Source of the DNA: Ruminococcus_C callidus
Lineage (GTDB): Bacteria; Bacillota; Clostridia; Oscillospirales; Ruminococcaceae
Assembly: GCF_049562855.1 (NCBI RefSeq)
Contig: NZ_CP186925.1
Coordinates: forward strand, 2,852,001 to 2,916,000
Reading direction: 5' to 3'
Length of the DNA: 64,000 nucleotides
Shown here: one piece after another, positions 41,370 to 49,411 of the stretch
How positions within the stretch are numbered: position 1 is the first letter of the stretch
Layout of the letters: each line of letters begins with the position of its first letter
Program-made: the position numbers and the translations under genes
The notes under the pieces: generated by a model
The model's input: the letters and a program-made list of their open reading frames with translations, nothing else
What the model was told of the DNA's origin: nothing
Database searches by the model: none

Positions 41370-41417
41370 AAATTGCCGCAGCAGATACCGTTTCCGGCAT
41401 CTTGACTGCGGCAATTT
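41370..41417. terminator. Hairpin between cyclophilin and Fur-family genes
   Basis: Stem AAATTGCCGCAG/CTGCGGCAATTT with a loop of about 24 nt. No strong T run on either side, so termination is uncertain. Confidence 0.45.
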
Positions 41418-41444
41418 CGTTGTATACAGGCAAAATCGTACAAG

Positions 41445-41490
41445 GGAAACACTGCATAAAGCCCGCCTGACGGCTTTATGCGGAGCTTCC
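41445..41490. mobile_element. Miniature A derivative (46 bp)
   Basis: GGAAACACTGCATAAAG to CTTTATGCGGAGCTTCC; flanks CAAG/TTAT. The TAA stop of the cyclophilin gene begins at the base after it. Confidence 0.75.
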
Positions 41491-41964
41491 TTATTCCTCG
41501 ATCGTAACCTTTTTCATAACCTGCGGTTCCAGCGGCTTATCGTTGTAGTCGGTCTTGACGGAAGCAATTTCGTCTACCACGTCCATGCCCTCTACGACCT
41601 TGCCGAATGCTGCATACTGTCCGTCCAGATGCGGAGCGTCTTCATGCATGATGAAGAACTGGGAGCCGGCAGAGTTGGGGTTCATGGCACGAGCCATGGA
41701 GAGTACGCCGCGGGTGTGCTTCAGGTCGTTCTTGACACCGTTTGCAGCGAATTCGCCCTTGATGTTCCAGCCGGGGCCGCCCATGCCGGTACCGTCCGGA
41801 CAGCCGCCCTGAATCATAAATCCCGGAATCACGCGGTGAAAAATCAGTCCGTCATAAAAGCCCTGCTTTACCAGCTTTTCAAAGTTTTCACAGGAAATCG
41901 GTGCAATTTCCGGATACAGTTCGATCTTAATCTTCTTGCCGTTTGCCATTTCAATGACTACCAT
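41491..41964 (-). CDS. Peptidyl-prolyl cis-trans isomerase, cyclophilin type
   Basis: A 157-residue cytoplasmic cyclophilin. The active-site block FHRVIPGFMIQGGCPDGTG is complete (catalytic Arg in HRV, Phe/Met/Gln in GFMIQGG), followed by SQFFIMHEDAPHLDGQYAAF with the second cluster. No signal peptide. GAGGAAA stands seven bases before the ATG. Accelerates proline isomerisation during folding. Confidence 0.96.
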   Translation of the reverse strand: MVVIEMANGKKIKIELYPEIAPISCENFEKLVKQGFYDGLIFHRVIPGFMIQGGCPDGTGMGGPGWNIKGEFAANGVKNDLKHTRGVLSMARAMNPNSAGSQFFIMHEDAPHLDGQYAAFGKVVEGMDVVDEIASVKTDYNDKPLEPQVMKKVTIEE

Positions 41965-42121
41965 GGTTTTTTCCTCACAAAATCAGATATTTCCGGAGCA
42001 CTGGTACATTGTAACTCTGTATGCTCTTTCCAGCGACAGCCCTGCCAAATCATTTCGGCTGCTGTGCATGGTGTGCCTCCAGATCATTTTTATTGTACCA
42101 CAAACGCAGAAAAATTGCAAG

Positions 42122-42251
42122 GGCAACACCGCACAAAGCTTGTGCGTAAGGTGCGTTGTCAGATTTTTCGGCAGATTGCCTAGGGCAATATGACGGAAAA
42201 TCCGCACGCAGATTGCGTGCAAAGCCGTCAGGCGGGCTTTGTGCGGTGTTG
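42122..42251. mobile_element. Subtype A element with internal deletion
   Basis: GGCAACACCGCACAAAGC to GTGCGGTGTTG, 130 bp. The apex is deleted: GCAGATTGCC joins directly to TAGGGCAATATGACGG, removing about 42 bp. Flanks CAAG/TACA do not match. Confidence 0.85.
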
Positions 42252-42264
42252 TACAAAAGAAAAT

Positions 42265-42399
42265 CTACCGCAGAACGCCGGCAGTCAGCGGCAAAAACAG
42301 GCTGCTGTCCATGTGCATTTTTCCTACGGTATACAGCAGCATCGCCATAGCCGTCCAGATCGCGGCAGATTGTATCGTCATAAACAGAATTTTTTTCAT
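42265..42399 (-). CDS. Small membrane peptide (44 aa)
   Basis: ATG at 42399 opens 44 codons ending TAG at 42265. The first half is hydrophobic (ILFMTIQSAAIWTAMAMLLY) and the rest short (TVGKMHMDSSLFLPLTAGVL). GAAGTGAT stands a few bases upstream, and a good promoter at 42531-42503 reads into it with a leader of about 95 nt. It ends 14 bp from a MITE. Function unknown. Confidence 0.5.
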   Translation of the reverse strand: MKKILFMTIQSAAIWTAMAMLLYTVGKMHMDSSLFLPLTAGVLR

Positions 42400-42502
42400 G
42401 AGATCACTTCACATTCTTACAGGGATTTCAGGCAGCATCCTTCTGCGGTCTGCCCGAACTATGCCAAATCTGCGGCGGCACAAGTTCTTTTGTCTACATA
42501 TT

Positions 42503-42531
42503 ATTATACACAACAATTGTCAAAATTACAA
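42503..42531 (-). promoter_or_regulatory. Promoter of the 44-residue peptide
   Basis: TTGTAA (42531-42526), 17 bp spacer, TATAAT (42508-42503). Confidence 0.7.
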
Positions 42532-42744
42532 CACCTTTTTGTGTATTGTAATTAAACTGTAAAAAAATGCAGTCAGAAAGATGCAATTGCATTCTCCGTT
42601 ATATTTCCGAAAAAAGCCGGCTCCGGACAAACTCGCCGGCAGAATCCTGCATGTTTTTTCGAGTCTGTTGCAAAAGCGTGGATTCCGCCGAAAAACTGCC
42701 AAGTTTCCCAAAATTCCAGAGTGTTTCTCGTGTAATATTCCATA

Positions 42745-42773
42745 TTTACAAACGGAACAGTTTGTGGTATCAT
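42745..42773 (+). promoter_or_regulatory. Promoter of the cytidylate-kinase-like gene
   Basis: TTTACA (42745-42750), 17 bp spacer, TATCAT (42768-42773). Confidence 0.75.
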
Positions 42774-42825
42774 GAATATGATGAGCAATATCATACGATT
42801 TTCAAAGAGAAAGGGGCTTTTATCC

Positions 42826-43452
42826 ATGCAAAATTATGTGATCACAATTACACGGCAGTTCGGCAGCAGAGGGCGGGACATCGGCATTGCTACGGCAAAA
42901 AAGCTGGGCATTCCCCTATACGACAGAAATGTACTGGAAAAAGAGGCAGAGGAAATCGACAGCACTCTGCACTCTCTGGTGGAGTTCAGCAAAAACGGCA
43001 TGAGTTCCTCCGGCTACTATAAAATGGCGTACCCGCTGGGCATCGGCAGTTCTCTGAAAAAGGACCGCATGTTCGAGGTACAGAGCAAGTTAGTGCTACA
43101 GCACGCCGAAACGGAAAACTGCGTCATCATCGGCCGCTGTGCGGACTATCTGCTGCGGGAACGGGAAAACGTAATACGCTGCTACATCTTTGCCCCCTAT
43201 CAGGCAAGAATCCGCAACAGTATTCTGACGCTGGGGCTTGCCACCGCAGAACCCCAGCGAATCATTGAAGAAGTGGACAAGGCACGGGCGGAATATTACC
43301 GTTCGCACACCGGCTGTGAAGTGAACAACACCCGTTACCGCGACCTGTTTCTCAACAGCAACCTGCTGGGCGTAGAGGGCACGGCAGACCTGATCGTTGA
43401 TGCAGTCCGGAGAAAGTTCGGGCTGGAAGCACCGGCAGAAGAACAGATCTAA
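42826..43452 (+). CDS. Cytidylate kinase-like family protein
   Basis: A 208-residue P-loop protein of the cytidylate-kinase-like family. The nucleotide loop reads TRQFGSRGRDIGIATAKKLG; CVIIGRCADYLL corresponds to the following strand-helix, and RYRDLFLNSNLLGVEGTADLI to the C-terminal segment. These proteins are distinct from canonical Cmk and their substrate is not known. The start at 42826 has AAAGGGG upstream; the frame is open 18 codons earlier. The stop TAA is directly followed by a subtype C element. Confidence 0.85.
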   Translation: MQNYVITITRQFGSRGRDIGIATAKKLGIPLYDRNVLEKEAEEIDSTLHSLVEFSKNGMSSSGYYKMAYPLGIGSSLKKDRMFEVQSKLVLQHAETENCVIIGRCADYLLRERENVIRCYIFAPYQARIRNSILTLGLATAEPQRIIEEVDKARAEYYRSHTGCEVNNTRYRDLFLNSNLLGVEGTADLIVDAVRRKFGLEAPAEEQI

Positions 43453-43612
43453 GAGTCTGTTTCGTATCTGACGCATGCAGATTGCGTCGTCAGATTTTTC
43501 GAGAGATGAAGGGAAAAACGGAGAAAATCCTTTGTGGATTTTCGAGTATTTTCCCGAAATATCTCGGAAAATATGCACGCAAGATGCGTGTAGGAAGATG
43601 CGAAACAGACTC
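43453..43612. mobile_element. Palindromic element, subtype C, free copy
   Basis: 160 bp from GAGTCTGTTTCGTATCTG to GATGCGAAACAGACTC. Ends differ from subtypes A and B, but the interior shares their core (CGTCGTCAGATTTTTCG and the GGAAAATATGCACGCAAGATG side). Flanks TAA/TCA. Confidence 0.85.
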
Positions 43613-43664
43613 TCATGCACCAGATTCCGGCATGCTGCATACCTTGGTATTGAGGTGATGCGTG

Positions 43665-44159
43665 ATGCAGGAATTCCGCAGAAGTGTCTGGATCGGATTT
43701 CTATGGAGCATTGTCTTTGGGACAGTGCTCCATTTTTTGTACGGCTGGACAGGAGAAAATCGGGTCGTGGGGCTGTATGCCGCGATCAACGAAAGTCCGT
43801 GGGAACATCTGAAACTGTTGTTCTTTCCGGTGCTGGTCTACACCGTCTGGGAGTACATCTGGGTGGGACACCGCTGGAAGGGCTACGTCCTGACGCGGGC
43901 AGAGGGAGCACTGCTGGGCATGCTGACCATTACTGCCCTCTTTTACACCTATACCGGCATCTGCGGCAGGCACTGGCTCTGGGCAGATATTCTCACATTT
44001 GTGCTGGGTGCGGCAGTGACGGCATTCTGGACATGGAAACACACGCCCCACGCCAAAGGCGGTTCATGGTTGGGGATCCTGCTGTTTGCAGGCGTTGCCG
44101 TCTGCTTCGGGATCTTCAGTCTGTTCCCGCCGACGGTGGGGATATTTACCGTTCCCTGA
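43665..44159 (+). CDS. Membrane protein, DUF6512-like
   Basis: A 164-residue protein with five predicted helices. The segment GENRVVGLYAAINESPWEHLKLLFFPVLVY is the recognisable block, split here as GENRVVGLYAAINESPWEH and LKLLFFPVLVY; the DUF6512 name is tentative. ATG at 43665 has GAGGTGA eight bases upstream. It is followed after 16 bp by another small membrane protein gene on the same strand. Function unknown. Confidence 0.75.
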   Translation: MQEFRRSVWIGFLWSIVFGTVLHFLYGWTGENRVVGLYAAINESPWEHLKLLFFPVLVYTVWEYIWVGHRWKGYVLTRAEGALLGMLTITALFYTYTGICGRHWLWADILTFVLGAAVTAFWTWKHTPHAKGGSWLGILLFAGVAVCFGIFSLFPPTVGIFTVP

Positions 44160-44175
44160 AAGAGAGGTGTCACAG

Positions 44176-44553
44176 ATGAACGGATTGGTTTGCCTGCTGG
44201 TGTTCGGGCTGCTGGCGATCACGGCACTGGCAGCACTGGGACTGTGCCGGCGGCTGTTTTCCCATGAGCTGCCCCGACATATGGCGACCCTTGCCCTGCT
44301 GGAAAATCCACAGCAGTGGGAAACACAATGTGCAGCACTGGCGGCACAGCTGACGTGGACGGACCGCGACATGGTGCGGACAGTCTGGTTGGTGGACGCG
44401 ACACCGGACGGCTCGCTGGAACCGGCATGTACAGCGTTTTGCAGCCGGCACAAGGACTTTTGCTATTGCCGTCTGTCGGAGTTGACGAAAATTTTTGGAA
44501 GCGGCACAGATTGTGAAAAAAGTCATTGCAATTTGTCGAAAAAACAGGTATAA
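44176..44553 (+). CDS. Single-pass membrane protein of unknown function
   Basis: A 125-residue protein: an N-terminal helix (LVCLLVFGLLAITALAALGL) and a cytoplasmic or external domain with VRTVWLVDATPDGSLEPACT and CSRHKDFCYCRLSEL. The WLVDATPDG pattern resembles small glycosyltransferase-2-like or DUF proteins near RecD2 in related genomes, but no family is claimed. AGAGGTG stands nine bases before the ATG. Its 3' end overlaps the recD2 promoter. Confidence 0.7.
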   Translation: MNGLVCLLVFGLLAITALAALGLCRRLFSHELPRHMATLALLENPQQWETQCAALAAQLTWTDRDMVRTVWLVDATPDGSLEPACTAFCSRHKDFCYCRLSELTKIFGSGTDCEKSHCNLSKKQV

Positions 44554-44554
44554 T
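44526..44554 (+). promoter_or_regulatory. Promoter of recD2-mreB
   Basis: TTGCAA (44526-44531), 17 bp spacer, TATAAT (44549-44554), inside the end of the preceding gene. Confidence 0.8.
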
Positions 44555-44652
44555 AAAAGAAGTGTACTCTCCCGCCCACAGGAGAGCCAAATTCCGGCAG
44601 CTGTAGAAGCAATGCAGAACGCCTGCTGCCGCTGTCAAAGGAGGAACCCGCA

Positions 44653-46944
44653 GTGACACCAAACGAAAGAAAAACGCTGCACCTGGAAGGCACTGTGGAA
44701 AACGTGCTGTACTGCAATCCGGATAACGGCTATACCGTACTGGAACTGGACGCGGACGGCACACTGGTCACTGTGGTGGGCGAAATGGGAGAAACCGAAG
44801 AAGGCGAACGGCTGTCGGTAGACGGTGAATACACCACGCACCCCCGTTTCGGCATGCAGTTTCGGGCACAGTACTGGGAACGCAAGCTGCCGGCAGATGC
44901 CTTCAATATCCAGCGATACCTTTCCTCCGGTGCGATCAAAGGCATCGGACCATCGCTGGCGAAAAAAATCGTGGAAAACTTCGGGGACAGAACGCTGGAG
45001 ATCATGGAAAAGGAGCCCACCCGTCTTCTGGAGATTCGGGGCATCTCCCCGAAAAAGTGCGAAGCGATCGCCGCAGAAGTCCGACAGATCTTTTCCCTGC
45101 GGACACTGATGCTGTTTTTGTCGCAGTATGACATTCGTTCCAAATATGCCATGCGTGCCTATCAGCACTGGGGCACCGGTGCCATGGACATGCTTGCCGC
45201 CAACCCCTATCTGCTTTGCAGCTCCGGCGTGGAACTGGACTTCCAGAAAGCCGATGCCGTGGCTCAGGGCATGCAGTTTGCCCACAATGCTCCCCAGCGG
45301 ATACAGGCGGGCATCTGCTACATCTTACAGTACAACACCAACGGCGGCAACGCCTGCCTGCCGCTGGACCGGCTCCGTCCTACGGCGTGCAAGTATTTGC
45401 AGGTCAACGAGGCGGAATTTGAAATTGCCTATGCGGCAGCATTGGAAGACCACACCCTCTACGTCTATGAAAAGAACGGACGGGATTTTGTCTATCTGGA
45501 AGACTACTACATTGCGGAACGCTATATCGCCGACCGCATCGGTGTGATACAGGACTTCAGTGCACCGGAAGATCAGGAGATCTTCGAAAAAATGATCGAT
45601 ACACAGCAGCAGGAACAGGGCATGCAGTATGCGGCGTTGCAGCGAAAAGCCATTGTCACTGCCCTTTCCCGCAGCATCATGATCCTCACCGGCGGCCCCG
45701 GCACCGGTAAAACTACCACACTGAATGCCATTATCGAACTGTACGAAAAGCAGGGCTACCGCGTGATGATCGCCGCCCCCACCGGTCGGGCAGCCAGCCG
45801 CATTTCTGATCTCACCGGCTACGAGGCAAGCACCATTCACCGCATGCTGGCGGTGGAATACGACATGTCCGGCAACATGCGGTTCCAGCACAACGAACAC
45901 AACCCGCTGGACTGCGATGTAATGATCGTGGACGAAATGTCCATGGTAGATGTGCTGCTATTTGAGCACCTGCTCCGTGCCTTGCGGCTAAGCTGCAAGG
46001 TCGTTCTGGTGGGCGACTGCGACCAGCTGCCCTCTGTGGGAGCCGGCAATCTGCTGCGGGATCTGATCCACAGCGACAGAGTGCCGGTGGTGGCTCTGAA
46101 AGAAATTTTCCGGCAGGCACAGAAAAGCAGCATCATCACCAACGCCCACAAAATCATTCAGGGCGAACACCCCGACCTGTCCCGCAAGGACAGCGACTGT
46201 TTCTTCTTCCAGCGGTTACAGGAAAAGGACGCAACACAGCTGATGCTGGACTTGGTGAAAACCAGACTGCCCAACGCCTATGGCTACTCCCCCATGGAGG
46301 ACATTCAGGTCATCACCCCGTCCCGCAAGGGCAGCATGGGTGTCATTGAACTGAACCAGCAGCTACAGGCGGTACTCAACCCCAAATCCGTAGACAAGCC
46401 GGAATGCCGTTCGATCCTGTACACCTTTCGGGAGGGCGACAAGGTGATGCAGATCAAGAACAACTACGACATCATCTGGCACAAGGACGGCGAAAACGGC
46501 ACCGGCATTTTCAACGGGGACATCGGGTATCTCCGTGCGATCAACCGGCAAGGTCAGGAAGTCATTGCAGAATTTGACGGCAGACGTGCCACCTATCCCT
46601 TTGAACAGCTAGATCAGCTGGAACTTGCCTATGCTGTCACCGTACATAAAAGTCAGGGCAGCGAATTTCAGGCGGTCGTCATGCCTCTGCTGGGCGGATT
46701 CCCGAAGCTGTACTACCGGAATCTGCTGTACACAGCCGTCACACGAGCCAGACGGCTGCTGATCCTGATCGGCTCTCAAAACGTCATTTATCAAATGGTG
46801 GACAACAACCGCCGTATGAATCGATATACCTGTCTGCGGGATATGCTGGAACAGCAGAAGCCCACGCAGACACTTCCGATTTCCCAGTCTGACGAACCGG
46901 ACGGAGAAATCAAGGACACCCAGAAACAGGAGGAATCGCTATGA
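44653..46944 (+). CDS. recD2: ATP-dependent RecD-like DNA helicase
   Basis: A 763-residue RecD2 helicase (5'-3', superfamily 1B) acting in DNA repair without RecBC. The N-terminal OB-type and helix-hairpin-helix region (KGIGPSLAKKIVENFGD, LEIRGISPKKCEAIAAE) covers about 1-300. Walker A GGPGTGKTT is at residues 347-355, motif Ia APTGRAASR, Walker B VMIVDEMSM, motif III GDCDQLPSVGAGN, and the C-terminal motifs TVHKSQGSEF and TAVTRARRLL. The start is GTG with AAAGGAGG eight bases upstream. It overlaps mreB by four bases. Confidence 0.97.
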   Translation: MTPNERKTLHLEGTVENVLYCNPDNGYTVLELDADGTLVTVVGEMGETEEGERLSVDGEYTTHPRFGMQFRAQYWERKLPADAFNIQRYLSSGAIKGIGPSLAKKIVENFGDRTLEIMEKEPTRLLEIRGISPKKCEAIAAEVRQIFSLRTLMLFLSQYDIRSKYAMRAYQHWGTGAMDMLAANPYLLCSSGVELDFQKADAVAQGMQFAHNAPQRIQAGICYILQYNTNGGNACLPLDRLRPTACKYLQVNEAEFEIAYAAALEDHTLYVYEKNGRDFVYLEDYYIAERYIADRIGVIQDFSAPEDQEIFEKMIDTQQQEQGMQYAALQRKAIVTALSRSIMILTGGPGTGKTTTLNAIIELYEKQGYRVMIAAPTGRAASRISDLTGYEASTIHRMLAVEYDMSGNMRFQHNEHNPLDCDVMIVDEMSMVDVLLFEHLLRALRLSCKVVLVGDCDQLPSVGAGNLLRDLIHSDRVPVVALKEIFRQAQKSSIITNAHKIIQGEHPDLSRKDSDCFFFQRLQEKDATQLMLDLVKTRLPNAYGYSPMEDIQVITPSRKGSMGVIELNQQLQAVLNPKSVDKPECRSILYTFREGDKVMQIKNNYDIIWHKDGENGTGIFNGDIGYLRAINRQGQEVIAEFDGRRATYPFEQLDQLELAYAVTVHKSQGSEFQAVVMPLLGGFPKLYYRNLLYTAVTRARRLLILIGSQNVIYQMVDNNRRMNRYTCLRDMLEQQKPTQTLPISQSDEPDGEIKDTQKQEESL

Positions 46945-47960
46945 GCAAAACAGATATTGGTATCGACTTAGGAACGGCAAACACGGTCATCACCTTAGGA
47001 AAAAAGGGTGTCGTGCTTAGCGAGCCCTCTGCCATTGCCTATCACACCCACACCAAAGAAGTACTTGCAGTGGGCAAGCGTGCCTATCAGATGATCGGAA
47101 AAACACCGGATTATATTGAGGTCATTCGCCCGCTGTCCGGCGGCGTCATTTCGGACGACCGCATGACACAGTACATGATCCGCGAATTCATTTTACAGGT
47201 CACCGGCCACCGGCTCACCAAGCCCCGCATCATCATCTGTGTGCCGTCCTTTATCACAGACGTGGAAAAGCGTGCCGTCGTGGAAGCTGCCATGAGTGCC
47301 GGCTCCCGAAAGGCATACCTGATCGATGAGCCCATTGCCGCCCTGATCGGTGCCGGCGTGAACATCGGCAAGGCACGGGGCAACATGGTCGTGGACATCG
47401 GCGGCGGCACCACTGACGTGGCAATCGTTTCCATGAACGGCATCGTCACCTCTCACTCCGTCCGTGCGGCGGGAAACACGCTGGATCAGGCAATTATCCG
47501 CTACATGCAGACCAAGTACAAGCTGCTGATCGGCGAACGCACTGCGGAACGGCTGAAAATCGAAATGACGAACCTGTACGACCCCAGAGCCGATGTGACA
47601 TCATGGGTCAAGGGACGGAATCTGGTCAGCGGTCTGCCGGAGATGCAGGAGATCAGCGAACTGGAAATTTTTGAAGCCGTGGAAGATGTGATCGCCGACA
47701 TCATCGAAGCGATCAAGACGGTTCTGGAAGAAACGCCGCCGGAACTGGTGGGCGACATCTACGAAAACGGTGTGCTCATGGCTGGCGGCGGTGCGATGCT
47801 GGGCGGTCTGCGGAAACTGGTAGAACGAACTTTGCAGGTCAAGTGCGTAGTCGCCAAAGATGCCATTCACTGCGTGGCAAAGGGCACTGCCATTGCATTC
47901 CGCAAAATGGACACCCTGCTGGACGGCTTTGAAAATATCGCCGTATATCAGTTTAAGTGA
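46941..47960 (+). CDS. mreB: Rod shape-determining protein MreB/Mbl
   Basis: A 339-residue bacterial actin that organises the elongation machinery under the membrane. Nucleotide-binding motifs: phosphate 1 DIGIDLGTANTVI, connect 1 EPIAALIGAGVNIG, phosphate 2 VVDIGGGTTDVAIV, and adenosine LMAGGGAMLGGL. It starts within the recD2 stop (ATGA). No mreC/mreD follow, so this may be an Mbl/MreBH-type paralogue; the sequence does not decide. The gene ends 40 bp before a weak terminator. Confidence 0.95.
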   Translation: MSKTDIGIDLGTANTVITLGKKGVVLSEPSAIAYHTHTKEVLAVGKRAYQMIGKTPDYIEVIRPLSGGVISDDRMTQYMIREFILQVTGHRLTKPRIIICVPSFITDVEKRAVVEAAMSAGSRKAYLIDEPIAALIGAGVNIGKARGNMVVDIGGGTTDVAIVSMNGIVTSHSVRAAGNTLDQAIIRYMQTKYKLLIGERTAERLKIEMTNLYDPRADVTSWVKGRNLVSGLPEMQEISELEIFEAVEDVIADIIEAIKTVLEETPPELVGDIYENGVLMAGGGAMLGGLRKLVERTLQVKCVVAKDAIHCVAKGTAIAFRKMDTLLDGFENIAVYQFK

Positions 47961-48001
47961 TCTCACATTGAAAAGCCGGATCGGTTGGAAACAAATATTG
48001 C

Positions 48002-48034
48002 AAACGGGTACAGCATGCTGTGCCCGTTTTTCTT
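48002..48034 (+). terminator. Terminator of recD2-mreB
   Basis: Stem AAACGGGTACAGCA/TGCTGTGCCCGTTT with one mismatch and TTTTCTTTT. Confidence 0.75.
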
Positions 48035-48054
48035 TTCGATACTCATTTGCAGAG

Positions 48055-48104
48055 TTAGCACTCACCGTTAGCACTTGTTAGCACTCTTTTGCTAAGAGTG
48101 CTAA
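48055..48104 (+). promoter_or_regulatory. CIRCE operator with extra half-sites (HrcA)
   Basis: TTAGCACTC-N9-GAGTGCTAA at 48078-48104 is a perfect CIRCE element, the binding site of repressor HrcA. Two more left half-sites precede it: TTAGCACTC at 48055 and TTAGCACTT at 48068. It lies 160 bp before the first hsp20 gene; a promoter with TTGAAC and TATGAT follows but its spacing (19 bp) is long. Confidence 0.88.
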
Positions 48105-48265
48105 TTTTCATCTAGTTTTCACAGAACCAACCTTGAACTTTCACACAGCGGGGGTAATATGATACTTGTAAACGGAAAGGAGCTCCGGAAGAAGCAGACA
48201 GCAAACCGGTCAGCACCGTTCCGCAAACCACAAAATCAGAACACCATGCATAGGAGGAATGCTTT

Positions 48266-48700
48266 ATGATGACATATTTGACACCTTTTGAACGTACCGG
48301 TTATGACCTGTTCCGTTCCATGCGGGACTGGGAGAATGAATTCTTCGGCGAAAAGTCCACAGCGATGAGTTCCTGCAAGACCGACATTCGGGACACCGGT
48401 GACAGCTACGTGCTGGAAGCAGAGCTGCCGGGATTCCAGAAGGACGAGATCAAGATCAGCGTAGAGAGCGACACTCTGACACTGTCCGCCGTCCACAAGG
48501 AAAAGACCGAGGAGGAAAAGGCAAAAGACGGCACTTATCTCCGTCGGGAACGCAGCACCAGCTCCTATGAGCAGAAGCTGGACATCAGCAATGTGGACAC
48601 TTCCAAACTCCATGCAGTTTATGAAAACGGCGTGCTGACACTGACGATGCCGAAAAAGCAGCCGGCTGCTCCGGTTTCCCGTCAGCTGGAAATCCACTAA
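48266..48700 (+). CDS. Small heat-shock protein Hsp20, copy 1
   Basis: A 144-residue alpha-crystallin-type chaperone that holds unfolding proteins. The crystallin domain spans about residues 32-125 (DIRDTGDSYVLEAELPGFQK, KISVESDTLTLSAVH) and ends with the YENGVLTLTMPKK signature. AGGAGG stands eight bases before the ATG. It is preceded by CIRCE, so it is probably heat-induced through HrcA. Its TAA stop merges with the CTAA flank of a truncated MITE. Confidence 0.94.
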   Translation: MMTYLTPFERTGYDLFRSMRDWENEFFGEKSTAMSSCKTDIRDTGDSYVLEAELPGFQKDEIKISVESDTLTLSAVHKEKTEEEKAKDGTYLRRERSTSSYEQKLDISNVDTSKLHAVYENGVLTLTMPKKQPAAPVSRQLEIH

Positions 48701-48719
48701 GGCAACACCGCACAAAGAG
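48701..48719. repeat. Solo MITE left end
   Basis: GGCAACACCGCACAAAGAG directly after CTAA; the rest of the element is missing. It lies between the two hsp20 genes. Confidence 0.7.
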
Positions 48720-48825
48720 AGCACGACAAATAGATAGAGAGAAAAAGTGCTGTTTTCACAGCATACAGAACAAAGAAAGAACAGCAGCATGGACTGCTGG
48801 AGATAATTCCAAGGAGGAATGACTT

Positions 48826-49275
48826 ATGATGACCATTTTTCAACCGTTTGCAAACACACTGTGGAATTCTCTGAAAGACACAGAGATCACAAAAGTGCCG
48901 AAAACCGACCTGCGGGATACCGGTGACAGCTATGTGCTGGAAGCCGACATGCCGGGGTTCCGGAAAGAGGAAATCAAGCTGTCCTTGGAGGGCGATGTTC
49001 TGACAATTGCGGCAGAGCATACCGCAGAGAAACAGAACGAAGAAGCCCCCGAGAAAGACGGCGAATCCGGCGAAACAAAAACGGCAGAACAGCCCGAAAG
49101 CAAGGGCACCTATTTACAGCGGGAACGCAGCTTCTGCAAGTATTTGCAGCGGCTGGACATCAGCAATGTCGATGTGGATCACATTGATGCCGCCTATGAA
49201 AACGGCGTGCTGACCCTGACACTGCCGAAAAAGCAGCCGGCAAAGCCGGAAGTAAAACAGATCGAGATCCAGTAA
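48826..49275 (+). CDS. Small heat-shock protein Hsp20, copy 2
   Basis: A 149-residue paralogue of the gene before it, sharing the DLRDTGDSYVLEADMPGF and ENGVLTLTLPKK blocks. It differs by a shorter N-terminal arm and an acidic insertion (EKDGESGETKTAEQPESKG, residues about 73-91) between beta strands. AAGGAGG lies eight to nine bases before the ATG. It sits 125 bp behind copy 1 and has no CIRCE of its own, so it is probably read from the same promoter. Confidence 0.93.
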   Translation: MMTIFQPFANTLWNSLKDTEITKVPKTDLRDTGDSYVLEADMPGFRKEEIKLSLEGDVLTIAAEHTAEKQNEEAPEKDGESGETKTAEQPESKGTYLQRERSFCKYLQRLDISNVDVDHIDAAYENGVLTLTLPKKQPAKPEVKQIEIQ

Positions 49276-49353
49276 ACCTGCTGGGATCTGTCCATTCACA
49301 GGTTCTCCCCTGCGGTAATTACGCCGCAGTTTCATAAAATGTATCTCCTATTG

Positions 49354-49392
49354 AAAAAGGGGAAGCTTCTCACGGGAAGCTTCCCCTTTTTT
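49354..49392. terminator. Bidirectional terminator, hsp20 / hisC
   Basis: Stem AAAAAGGGGAAGCTTC/GAAGCTTCCCCTTTTT with a short loop; A and T runs serve both strands. Confidence 0.9.
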
Positions 49393-49411
49393 GATGTTTG
49401 TCCAACAGAAA

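Larger units (their letters stand above)
42400..42825. other. Gene-free stretch between divergent promoters
   Basis: Contains a minus-strand promoter (42503-42531) and a plus-strand promoter (42745-42773); no gene, repeat or RNA structure was recognised in between. Confidence 0.6.
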
